Positions 44,720-52,235 of a stretch of 64,000 nucleotides of DNA are shown here, in pieces. A program made the translations under genes and the position numbers. The DNA comes from Acidovorax sp. (GTDB lineage: Bacteria; Pseudomonadota; Gammaproteobacteria; Burkholderiales; Burkholderiaceae_C). Every line of letters begins with the position of its first letter. Position 1 is the stretch's first letter. Under the pieces are notes generated by a model. That model searched no databases and had not been told where the DNA came from. It saw only the letters and a list, made by a program, of their open reading frames with translations. The DNA is taken from positions 62,001 to 126,000 of the forward strand of contig NZ_JAJTBB010000022.1 of NCBI RefSeq assembly GCF_021287135.1. Direction: 5' to 3'.

Positions 44720-44733
44720 TTGATCCTGCTCAA
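44720..44733. promoter_or_regulatory. FNR/Crp-family operator between the regulator and the Mpo1-like gene
   Basis: TTGATCCTGCTCAA matches TTGAT-N4-ATCAA at nine of ten positions. It ends 20 bp before the Mpo1-like ATG. Autoregulation of the adjacent Crp/Fnr gene, or repression of the Mpo1-like gene, would both be possible. Confidence 0.55.
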
Positions 44734-44753
44734 AACCCATGACGGAGACACCC

Positions 44754-45290
44754 ATGAAAACCCTGATCGATCATCTCTCCCAGTACGCCGACTACCACCG
44801 CGACCCGCGCAATATCCACACGCATTTCGTGGGCGTGCCCATGATCATGTTCGCCGTGGTGGTGCTGCTGTCGCGCCCCGCGTGGATGCTGGGTGGCGTG
44901 CCCGTGAGCCCGGCGCTGTTCTGCGCGCTGGCGGCCAGCCTTTTCTACTGGCGGCTGGACGCGCGCTTCGGCCTGGCCATGGCCGGGCTGCTGGCCGCCA
45001 TGCTGGCGGTGGCGCAGTGGCTGGCCGCGCAGCCCCTGGCCGTGTGGCTGGGCGCGGGCGTCGGCCTGTTCGTGGTGGGCTGGGTGATCCAGTTCGTGGG
45101 CCACTACTACGAGGGCCGCAAGCCCGCCTTTGTGGACGATCTGGTGGGCCTCATCGTCGGCCCGCTCTTCGTGGTGGCCGAGTGGGCGTTTGCCCTGGGC
45201 CTGCGCAAGGAGGTGCAAGCGGCCGTCGAGCAGCGCAGCGGCCCGGTGCGGCTGCGCACGGGGGCGCAAGCGGCAGCCCATCCGCAATGA
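44754..45290 (+). CDS. Mpo1-like (DUF962) membrane protein
   Basis: A 178-residue membrane protein with about four to five helices. MKTLIDHLSQYADYHRDPRN then IHTHFVGVPMIMF, and later QFVGHYYEGRKPAF, are family motifs with conserved His residues that bind iron. The yeast relative Mpo1 is an Fe2+-dependent dioxygenase that shortens 2-hydroxy fatty acids; a similar role is inferred. GGAG lies 6 bp before ATG 44754, which is why I prefer it over ATG 44739. Confidence 0.82.
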   Translation: MKTLIDHLSQYADYHRDPRNIHTHFVGVPMIMFAVVVLLSRPAWMLGGVPVSPALFCALAASLFYWRLDARFGLAMAGLLAAMLAVAQWLAAQPLAVWLGAGVGLFVVGWVIQFVGHYYEGRKPAFVDDLVGLIVGPLFVVAEWAFALGLRKEVQAAVEQRSGPVRLRTGAQAAAHPQ

Positions 45291-45312
45291 AATAACGGCT
45301 CGGCGGCGCGGC

Positions 45313-46470
45313 TTACCGCGCCGCTGCGTTCACAGGCCGCGCCTTCGCTAGCACCGCCGCCGTGCACACGGCGCACAGCGCCACCAGCGCGCACAGGTAG
45401 GGCAGGGCCGCCGAGACTGGTGCCCCGAGTTGGTTGAGCCGCAGCGAGGCCTGCACGCCCGAGGTACTGGGCAGCAGCCAGCGCAGCCACTGCAGCGGCT
45501 GGGGCAGCGCCTCCACCGGCCACGAGAAACCCGCCACGAACGCAATGGGCAGCGTGGTCCACAGCAGCACCTGCAGCGCCCGCTCGCGGTTGCCAAACCA
45601 CAGCCCCAGCAGTGACCCCATCGCGGCCACCGCCGGCACATAGCAGGCCAGCAGCGCCAGGGCGCCCAGCGGGTTGCCGCCGCGCGGGTAGTCGTGCAGC
45701 ACGAAGATCCAGCCAAAGTAGAACAGCCCGCTGGCCCAGCCCAGCGTGCTCAGCGCCAGCAGCCGGCCCAGCCAGGTGGTGGCGCTGGCGCGGTGCTGCC
45801 CGGCCTCCACCCAGGTGCCGGCCAGCAGCGCGGCGCCCATGAGCAGCGTTTGCTGCAAGATGAGCAGCGCCACCGCCGGCACCACAAAGCTGCCATAACC
45901 CTCAGTAGGGTTGAACAGCGCCACCGTTTGCAACTGCACCGGGGCGCGGCTGGCGCGGGCCTGCAGTGCGCTCTGGCCGCTGGCCTGCAGCTTGCGGATC
46001 TCGATGCCTGCCGATGCAGTGCCCACGGCCTCGGCAAAGCCGAATTGCACGGCCTTGTTGAGCAGCGCGTAGGCGCCGTTGGCCTCGATGCTGACCACGG
46101 CGTTCTCGCCGCGTACCACGTTGCGCTTGAGCTGGGCAGGGATCACCGCATAGCCCTCGATCTCGCCGCGCCACAGGGCCTCCTGCGCGTCGCGCTCGCT
46201 GCCGGTGACCATGCGCACCGCGATGCGCGGGTCGGCATCGGCAAACCGCGTGATCTGACGCGACAGGCTGGTGTGGTCCAGGTCCACCACGGCCACGGGC
46301 ACATGGGTGAGCACCTCGTCGGCATAGAACCAGGGGTAGAAGAAGCCGTAGAGCACGGGCGCGCCGATGAGCAGCAGCAGCACACCCTTGTCGCGCGCGA
46401 CGGCGGCCAGGGCGGCGAGCCAGGCGTGCAGCAGGCTGGGCGGAGCAGAGTGGGGGTCTGGGGCCGTCAT
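45313..46470 (-). CDS. ABC-2 type permease, second of two
   Basis: A 385-residue membrane protein with one N-terminal helix (GVLLLLIGAPVLYGFFYPWF), a large periplasmic domain (VPVAVVDLDHTSLSRQITRF) and about five C-terminal helices, the YhhJ/YbhR layout. Such proteins work with an ATPase and a HlyD-type adaptor to export drugs or other molecules. Here no ATPase gene is present in the cluster. It lies 336 bp downstream of the paralogous permease, across a repeat-filled gap. Confidence 0.85.
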   Translation of the reverse strand: MTAPDPHSAPPSLLHAWLAALAAVARDKGVLLLLIGAPVLYGFFYPWFYADEVLTHVPVAVVDLDHTSLSRQITRFADADPRIAVRMVTGSERDAQEALWRGEIEGYAVIPAQLKRNVVRGENAVVSIEANGAYALLNKAVQFGFAEAVGTASAGIEIRKLQASGQSALQARASRAPVQLQTVALFNPTEGYGSFVVPAVALLILQQTLLMGAALLAGTWVEAGQHRASATTWLGRLLALSTLGWASGLFYFGWIFVLHDYPRGGNPLGALALLACYVPAVAAMGSLLGLWFGNRERALQVLLWTTLPIAFVAGFSWPVEALPQPLQWLRWLLPSTSGVQASLRLNQLGAPVSAALPYLCALVALCAVCTAAVLAKARPVNAAAR

Positions 46471-46525
46471 TTCAGCTTTCGATGGCTGCGCGCCGCGTGT
46501 CTTGCGCGCGGTGCTGGGGTTTCAC

Positions 46526-46776
46526 TCCCTCTCCCCTGGTGGGAGAGCGTCGGGGAGAGGGGCTGGTGGCGGGCGCGGCTAGGGCACGGCTGCCCCCTCT
46601 CCCCAACCCCTCCCCCGCGAGGGGGGAGGGGCTTTGTGGGCGTGACCGCCATCTGCAGGCCCTCAGGCATTGCCCCCCTGTCTCCAATCTCTCGCCGCGA
46701 GGGGAAGGGGCTTTGTGGGCGCCCTCAGGCATTACCCCCTCTCCCCTCGCGGGAGAGGGTTGGGGAGAGGGGGCCA
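46526..46776. repeat. Cluster of four CCCTCTCCCC palindromes in alternating orientation
   Basis: The 335-bp gap between the two permease genes (46471-46805) holds no gene. It contains four units built from CCCTCTCCCC / GGGGAGAGGG arms: ~46526-46562, 46591-46635, 46675-46716 and 46733-46776. Units 1 and 4 have the short loop first; units 2 and 3 are inverted. Between them GGGGCTTTGTGGGCG and CCCTCAGGCATT are duplicated directly. Similar palindromes are common in proteobacterial intergenic DNA. They could fold into strong hairpins that separate the two permease messages. Confidence 0.85.
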
Positions 46777-46805
46777 CCCTCAGCCGGCCGTGCTTCCCCG
46801 CCATC

Positions 46806-47978
46806 TCAGCGGCCCCCCCACGTGGCAGGGTGGTGGGCGGCACTGCGCAGCCCGAGGGCCGCCACCAGCCAGAGCACCACCGTGGCGACGAGCAAGCCCG
46901 CCATGGTGGGCACGCTGGTCGCCAGCGGCGCCCCCATCTGCAGTTGCTCGATCTGCAGCCGGATGTAGTGCGTGAACGGCATGGCCTCGGCCCAGGCGCG
47001 GGCGCTGGCGGGCATGCCGGCCAGCGGAAACGCCACGCCGCTGAAGGCAAACGCTGGCGCTGCAAAGAAGCCCGCACCGGACAGCGCCGTGCGCAGCGAG
47101 CGGGTCAGCGCTGCCAGGGCTGCTCCGGCGGCGAGCGACACGGCCACCAGCAGCGCCAGCGCGCACGCCACCCACGCCAGGTTGCCCGGCGGATGCCAGC
47201 CGCGGCCCCAGGTGATACCCACCAGCGCCAGCAGGCCCGTGAGCGTGAGTGATGCCCAGGGCAGCGCCAGCTTGCCCAGCAGCGCACCGGCCGTGCCCGC
47301 GAACCGACTTGCGCCCAGCCACGCGCCCAGCGTGCGGTCGCGCAGCTCGCGGCCCACCGTCCAGGCGCCGGCCGTCATGGCCAGGATGTGCAGCAGCGCC
47401 GGGATGAGCGCCGCGCCCAGGAACTGCTCGTAGTTGCTGGACACGTTGAACAGCGCCACCATCTGCGTGCGGATGGGCTCCATGCTGACGTGCACGGCCT
47501 GGGCAGCCTCGCCGCGCTTGTTGCGCGCGGCCATCTCAATGCCGGCCGACAGCGTGCCCACGGCGGCGCGCACGTCGCGCTGCAGCAGGCCCGAATGCGT
47601 GCCCATCTGCGCGTTGTGCAGCAGCGTGACCTGGGCGGCGCGGCCTTGCTTCACCGTGCGCGCAAAGTCGCGCGGGATGCTGACCACGGCATAGACCTCC
47701 ACGGCGCGCAGGGCACGCTCGGCCTCGGCCGTGTTGGTGAACTCCCGGCGGACCTGCATGCCGGGCGTGGCGTCCAGCATGCGCACCAGCTGGCGCGACA
47801 GGCTGGAGTGGTCATCGTCCACCACGCCCACGGCCAGGTGCCGCGGCAGGCCGGCCGAGAAGATCCACCACAAGAGCGCCACACCCAGCAGCGGCACCCA
47901 GGTGACCATGGCCAGGTCCCACGGGTCGGCTGCCAGGCGGCGTGCTTCGCGGTGGAAACTTCTTACTATTGAATTCAT
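46806..47978 (-). CDS. ABC-2 type permease, first of two
   Basis: A 390-residue paralogue of the next gene, with an N-terminal helix (DLAMVTWVPLLGVALLWWIF), a periplasmic domain (LAVGVVDDDHSSLSRQLVRM) and about five C-terminal helices. It is probably the partner permease in one export complex. Its ATG (47978) and first codons (MNSIVR) lie inside a copy of the dispersed palindrome, so that repeat provides the start; no clear Shine-Dalgarno is seen. A later start would cut into the conserved N-terminal helix. Confidence 0.85.
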   Translation of the reverse strand: MNSIVRSFHREARRLAADPWDLAMVTWVPLLGVALLWWIFSAGLPRHLAVGVVDDDHSSLSRQLVRMLDATPGMQVRREFTNTAEAERALRAVEVYAVVSIPRDFARTVKQGRAAQVTLLHNAQMGTHSGLLQRDVRAAVGTLSAGIEMAARNKRGEAAQAVHVSMEPIRTQMVALFNVSSNYEQFLGAALIPALLHILAMTAGAWTVGRELRDRTLGAWLGASRFAGTAGALLGKLALPWASLTLTGLLALVGITWGRGWHPPGNLAWVACALALLVAVSLAAGAALAALTRSLRTALSGAGFFAAPAFAFSGVAFPLAGMPASARAWAEAMPFTHYIRLQIEQLQMGAPLATSVPTMAGLLVATVVLWLVAALGLRSAAHHPATWGGR

Positions 47979-48020
47979 AGCTGCTCGCGCTTGTCAGATA
48001 AGCGCTGGAGGCACTTTTTA
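47962..48020 (+). repeat. Dispersed palindromic repeat, copy D (permease start region)
   Basis: TTACTATTGAATTCATAGCT, GCTCGCGCTT, spacer, AAGCGCTGGAGGC, then ACTTTTTATTCAAAC. It spans the HlyD-permease gap and the first codons of the permease on the minus strand. Its near-identity to copy I inside addA is striking. Confidence 0.88.
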
Positions 48021-48028
48021 TTCAAACT

Positions 48029-49012
48029 TCAGTTCACTAGAACGGTCATGCCCGGGCGTGCGCCTTCAATGGGCGCAGCCGGCCGGGCGCGCACTTCAAA
48101 CGTGCGGGCATCAAAACCCTGGCCCGCGCGCGTGGCGCGCCAGGTGGCAAAGTCGGGCAGCGCGGCCGTGTGGTAGACCTTGAACTTCACCGCCTTGCCG
48201 CCCAGCGCTGGCAAGGTGGCATCGAATTCCTTGCCGATGGCAAAGCGCTCCAGGCGGTCTTCGCGCACGTTCAGCACCACCCACTGGTCCTTCAGGTCCA
48301 CCACCGTGACCACGGCCACGCCCTGGGGCGAGAGTTCGCCGGTGCGGGCCAGCACCTTGGCCACTTCGCCAGCCACGGGGCTCTTCAGTTCCGTTTCGGC
48401 CTGGGCGGCCTCCACTTCGGCCACCATGCCCGCCACCTGGCGCGCCTGCGCGCTGGCGGCCGAGCGGTCTTCGGCCCGGGCGCCCGAGCGGGCCAGGTCG
48501 TACTGCGCCTTGGCGGCCAGCGCCTGGTCGCGCGATGCCTTGTAGTTGGCCTCGGCTTCATCGCGCTTTTGCGCGGCCACGAGGCCGTCGCGCGCCAGGC
48601 CGTCCACGCGCTTGAAGGAGCTTTCCGCCAGGTCGGCCGCGGCCACGGCGCGCTGCCAGTTCAGGCGGGCCATCTCCACCTCCTGCGGGCGCGCGCCGCT
48701 CTCGGCCTTGGCGGCCACAGCCTGGGCGGCTTCCTGGGCGGCAGTGGCCTGGGCGAGCTTGGCCTTCACTTCCGGGCTGTCCATGCGGATCAGCGGCGCG
48801 CCCACGGCGATCTGTTCGCCTTCCTTCACCAGGATCTGCGCGATGCGCGCGGTGACCTTAGGCGCGATGTCAGCCTCCTGCGCCTCCATCTGGCCCTGGA
48901 AGAGTTCGGGGGCGGGCTGGGACGCCTTCCACAGGCCGAAGCCCACAAATCCAGCGACGGCCGCGAAGGCGATGGTGCCGATGACGGCGGCATTCTTGTT
49001 GTTCTTGCTCAT
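48029..49012 (-). CDS. HlyD/YbhG-type membrane fusion protein
   Basis: A 327-residue periplasmic adaptor anchored by an N-terminal helix (AVIGTIAFAAVAGFVGFGLW). The lipoyl half-motifs (ADIAPKVTARIAQILVKEGE and ETELKSPVAGEVAKVLARTG) bracket an alpha-hairpin rich in Ala and Glu that should dock on a TolC-type channel. It follows the TolC-like gene by 5 bp and precedes the two permeases, so all four are likely one operon. Confidence 0.9.
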   Translation of the reverse strand: MSKNNKNAAVIGTIAFAAVAGFVGFGLWKASQPAPELFQGQMEAQEADIAPKVTARIAQILVKEGEQIAVGAPLIRMDSPEVKAKLAQATAAQEAAQAVAAKAESGARPQEVEMARLNWQRAVAAADLAESSFKRVDGLARDGLVAAQKRDEAEANYKASRDQALAAKAQYDLARSGARAEDRSAASAQARQVAGMVAEVEAAQAETELKSPVAGEVAKVLARTGELSPQGVAVVTVVDLKDQWVVLNVREDRLERFAIGKEFDATLPALGGKAVKFKVYHTAALPDFATWRATRAGQGFDARTFEVRARPAAPIEGARPGMTVLVN

Positions 49013-49017
49013 GGTGT

Positions 49018-50436
49018 TCACTCCACTCTCAACGCGTCGGCACGCGCCATGTATTTGCCAAAGTCTTCCGACAAGCCGCAGGCCTCCAGCAGGTCGGCCA
49101 GGGCCTTCACGTAGTCGTGCGCGGCCTGGGCGCGTTCGGTCTGTGCCTTGGCCTGGTTGACCTGCGCGTCGATCAAATCCAGCGTGGTGCTGGTGCCGGC
49201 CTTCAGGCCCGCGGTACGCAGCTTCAGCACCTCGTCGGCCAGCTCCAGGCTGGGGGCCTGGGCCAAGTAGGCGCGGCGCGCCTGCTCCAGCGCCAGCCAG
49301 CGCTTTTCCACCAGCAGGGCGATGTCGCTGCGCGCCTGGGCGCCCGTGCGCTCGGCCTGTTCGATTTGGCGGTTGGACGATTCGGCCAGGGTGTTGCGGT
49401 CGATGGAGTCCCACAGCGTCCAGCGCACGCCCACACCGGCCACCCAGTCGGCATCGCGGCCGGTCTTGAGCTGGCGCTGGCCGAAGGCGAACACCTGGGG
49501 CTTGCGCAGCGCCTCCTGCGCGGCGTGCAGCTGCGTGGCCTGCTCTTTCTTGGCGGCCACCTTGGCCAGGCCCGGGTGCCGCGCCAGCGCGGTGTCGATG
49601 AAGTAGGGCAGGGGCTCCACGGGCCCGTTCAGCACGAACAGCGGGCTGGTGGGCGTGACGCGGTCGCCGGCCTGGAGCGTGCGCGTGAGGGCGGTGGCCG
49701 CCAGCTCGGCGTCGTCCCGGGCCTTGCGGGCATTGCGGCGGGCCTCTTCGAGGGCGGTGCGGGCTTGCAAGCGCTCCACGCGGGCGATCACGCCGGCATC
49801 CAGCATCTTCTGGGCCGCGGCGTCGTGCTGTTCGATGGTGGACAGCGCCGCCTCGCGCAGCGCGGCCGCGCGCTCGGCCAGTTGGGCGCCAAAGTAGCGC
49901 TGCACCAGCACGGTGGTGACCTCGTCGCGGGTCTTGTCGGCGTCTGCGCCGGCTTCCTGGGTCTGCGCGTCCAGCAGGCCGCGCGCCGCTTGCGTGGCGC
50001 CGCCCAGGTAGAGGGGCCACACCGCCGACACGGAGGCCGTGGTGTCGCTCTTGCTGCGGTTGAGGGTGTAGCTGGACGGCAGGTGCGGCATCTGCGCCAG
50101 CGACCCCGCCAGCGGCGCCGGCAACTGCGACAGCACGCCCGGCAGCAGACGGTTGAGCGGGTTCAGGTCCACGTCCAGGTTGGCGTTGTAGGTGTAGGCC
50201 GCCCCGCTCAGGTTCACGACCGGCCCGCCCAGGCGCTGCATGGCGTCGCGGCGCAGCTGCGCGCTTTCCACCGCGTAGCGCGACGCGGCAAGGTGGTCCG
50301 AGCGCTGCTGCAGCTGCTGCAGCGCGGCATCAAAGGCCAGCGGTTCTGCCCGTGCGGGCACGGCGGTGGCGGCGGCAAGGCATAGCAGGGCAGCGCCTGC
50401 GCGGCGGCTGCGCCGGCGCGTGGGGAATAAGATCAT
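49018..50436 (-). CDS. TolC family outer membrane efflux protein
   Basis: A 472-residue outer membrane factor with a signal peptide (RRAGAALLCLAAATAVPARA) and two OEP repeats rich in heptad-like Ala, Leu and Gln (ALQQLQQRSDHLAASRYAVE and STTLDLIDAQVNQAKAQTER). It should form the trimeric exit duct for the adjacent HlyD-permease system. First gene of the export cluster, with the downstream start 6 bp past its stop. Confidence 0.9.
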   Translation of the reverse strand: MILFPTRRRSRRAGAALLCLAAATAVPARAEPLAFDAALQQLQQRSDHLAASRYAVESAQLRRDAMQRLGGPVVNLSGAAYTYNANLDVDLNPLNRLLPGVLSQLPAPLAGSLAQMPHLPSSYTLNRSKSDTTASVSAVWPLYLGGATQAARGLLDAQTQEAGADADKTRDEVTTVLVQRYFGAQLAERAAALREAALSTIEQHDAAAQKMLDAGVIARVERLQARTALEEARRNARKARDDAELAATALTRTLQAGDRVTPTSPLFVLNGPVEPLPYFIDTALARHPGLAKVAAKKEQATQLHAAQEALRKPQVFAFGQRQLKTGRDADWVAGVGVRWTLWDSIDRNTLAESSNRQIEQAERTGAQARSDIALLVEKRWLALEQARRAYLAQAPSLELADEVLKLRTAGLKAGTSTTLDLIDAQVNQAKAQTERAQAAHDYVKALADLLEACGLSEDFGKYMARADALRVE

Positions 50437-50565
50437 GGTTCAGCGGTGGATGTCTTGCGCGCCAGCCGTGCCGGCAGCAGGGTTCGATGCAGAGGAGTGG
50501 GCGTTGTAGCAGGACGGACTGCCAGGGTCAAAGGCCGGCCGTGGTGGGCCGCGCACTGCCGGCCT

Positions 50566-51399
50566 TCACGCCGCGCCCACGGGAGATCCCACCGGGGTGT
50601 AAGCGTCGCGGTGCTCCGCCAGCCAGCGCTCGGAGCGGTCGCTGCCGTGCTGGCGGGGGTGGAAGCCGGGCTGCAGGTACTGGCGCCAGGGCTTCCAGGT
50701 CTCGCGCACCAGGCCGCCCTTGCCGAACAGGGTGCGGGCCGCGCTGGCCCAGGTGCGCCACTGCCCCAGGGCGCCGTCGCGGCGCAGGTTGCTCAGGGTC
50801 TGGCGCAGCACGTCGGCCAGGAACACCCAGGTGATGCGGCGGAACCAGATGATGCGCCATTCGTGGTTGCCGCCCAGCGCTTGGTACAGGTCGAACGCGG
50901 TGTTCTTGTGCTCGGCCTCCTCGGCGCAGTGCCATTGCCACATCGTGGCCAGGCGCGGCTCGGCACCCTGCAGCACGTCCGGGTGGGCCAGCAGCCATTC
51001 GGCCAGCAGGGCGGTGAAGTGCTCATTGGCCGCCGTCACGGCCAGGGGATGGCGCGGGTCGGCGCCCTCGAAGAGCTTCATGCGCTCCTGCGCGCGGGGT
51101 GCCCAGGCATTGACGAGGCCCTGCTGTTCGAGGTGGCCGTTGAACAGGGCGTGAAGGCGGCGGTGCGTGGCCTCCTGGCCGATGAAGCCGCGCACTTCGT
51201 CGGCAAACTGCGCCTGCTTTTCGGGCGGCAGGGCCTTGTGGCCCGCGCGCACCGCGTCGATAAAAAACTGCTCGCCCACTGGAAAGCTCATGGACAGGGC
51301 GTTGAACAGCGCTGTGCGAAATGCGTCACCACCGCACCAGCGCCGCGCGAACGGCGTCTCCAGGTCGATCAGCAGGCGTCGGACAACAAGTTCGGTCAT
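50566..51399 (-). CDS. Ferritin-like diiron metal-dependent hydrolase (PF10118-type)
   Basis: A 277-residue helical protein. The two metal-binding pairs are visible: FPVGEQFFIDAV with FIGQEATHRRLH, and TAANEHFTALLAEW with WHCAEEAEHKNTAFD (ExxH motifs). Members are annotated as predicted metal-dependent hydrolases, but the reaction is not established. It is divergent from a TetR gene, and the shared promoter region has two identical operators, so it is the probable target of that repressor. ATG 51399 (MTELVVRR) is chosen. Confidence 0.85.
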   Translation of the reverse strand: MTELVVRRLLIDLETPFARRWCGGDAFRTALFNALSMSFPVGEQFFIDAVRAGHKALPPEKQAQFADEVRGFIGQEATHRRLHALFNGHLEQQGLVNAWAPRAQERMKLFEGADPRHPLAVTAANEHFTALLAEWLLAHPDVLQGAEPRLATMWQWHCAEEAEHKNTAFDLYQALGGNHEWRIIWFRRITWVFLADVLRQTLSNLRRDGALGQWRTWASAARTLFGKGGLVRETWKPWRQYLQPGFHPRQHGSDRSERWLAEHRDAYTPVGSPVGAA

Positions 51400-51440
51400 G
51401 GGCGTTCTCCGGGGGGGCGGACGGCGTGGGGGCTGCAATT

Positions 51441-51456
51441 GGTACGTTGCAGTACC
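51441..51456. promoter_or_regulatory. TetR-type operator 1 (GGTAC-N6-GTACC)
   Basis: GGTAC GTTGCA GTACC is a perfect inverted repeat. It lies between the likely hydrolase -10 box and its ATG. It has the same arms and spacing as operator 2, 46 bp away. Confidence 0.7.
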
Positions 51457-51468
51457 GAGTGGGTTTGA

Positions 51469-51502
51469 ATGATGCAGGCCTGGTGTGGTACTGTCAAGTA
51501 CC
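51469..51502 (-). promoter_or_regulatory. Hydrolase promoter overlapping TetR-type operator 2
   Basis: Operator GGTAC TGTCAA GTACC spans 51487-51502. On the minus strand its spacer is the consensus -35 TTGACA (51497-51492). After 17 bp follows CATCAT (51474-51469) as a -10. A repressor bound here would cover the -35 box of the hydrolase gene. It lies 29 bp upstream of the TetR start. Confidence 0.7.
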
Positions 51503-51530
51503 TTGATAAGAATCAGGAACTTTGGGTGTG

Positions 51531-52154
51531 ATGACTGCTGTTGAAGAAGATGCCAGCCCAGGCGGCGGCGCCAGTGCGGGAACGGAACACCGCGCCCGTC
51601 TGCTGGACGGCATGGCCCGCGCCGTGGCCACCAAGGGCTATGCCGAGACCACCATTGCCGACATCGTGCGCGAGGCCAGTGTCTCGCGGCGCACCTTCTA
51701 CGAACATTTCGCCGACAAGGCCGAGTGCCTGGTCGCGTTGTACGAGGTGGCCAGCGGCAGCGCCATTGCCGTGCTGCGCGCGGCCATCGACCCGCACAGC
51801 GCGTGGCAGACCCAGGTGGAGCAGGCCATGGGCGCCTACCTGGGCGTGCTCTCGCGCAACCCCGTGCTGCTGCGCACGCTGTTCATCGAGATCCTGGGCC
51901 TGGGCGTGCCCGGCCTGGCGGCACGGCGGCGCGCCAACCAGCAACTGGTGGATCTGATGCTGGACGTCGTGAACAACCGCCCCGGCGAGCGCCTGCGCAA
52001 GAAGCCCCTGCAGCCCGCCATGGCCATGGCCGTGGTGGGCGGCATCAACGAGATGGTGCTGCAGGCCATTGAGCAGGAGCGCGTGGGCGACCTGCAAAGC
52101 CTGGTGGAGCCGGCCAGCGCGCTGCTGCGCGCGGCTATTTCAGCGGAGTTTTAG
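51531..52154 (+). CDS. TetR/AcrR family transcriptional regulator
   Basis: A 207-residue repressor with an N-terminal HTH (TTIADIVREASVSRRTFYEHFADKAECLVALYE written here as two halves: TTIADIVREASVSRRT and FYEHFADKAECL) and a helical ligand-binding domain. The divergent hydrolase gene and the two GGTAC-N6-GTACC palindromes between them point to local control. The ligand is unknown. ATG 51531 is used; in-frame TTG 51522 or GTG 51528 would add two or three residues. Confidence 0.88.
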   Translation: MTAVEEDASPGGGASAGTEHRARLLDGMARAVATKGYAETTIADIVREASVSRRTFYEHFADKAECLVALYEVASGSAIAVLRAAIDPHSAWQTQVEQAMGAYLGVLSRNPVLLRTLFIEILGLGVPGLAARRRANQQLVDLMLDVVNNRPGERLRKKPLQPAMAMAVVGGINEMVLQAIEQERVGDLQSLVEPASALLRAAISAEF

Positions 52155-52235
52155 GCCGGCATTCCTTCCCCTGAACCGTTCACGCGGCTTCGGCAGGCTC
52201 AGCCCGAACCGATTTTTCAAGTGCAAAGAGGCTGA

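Noticed and set aside
46526..46776. CRISPR-like array
   Set aside because: Units are inverted palindromes in mixed orientation with unequal spacers, and no cas genes are near.
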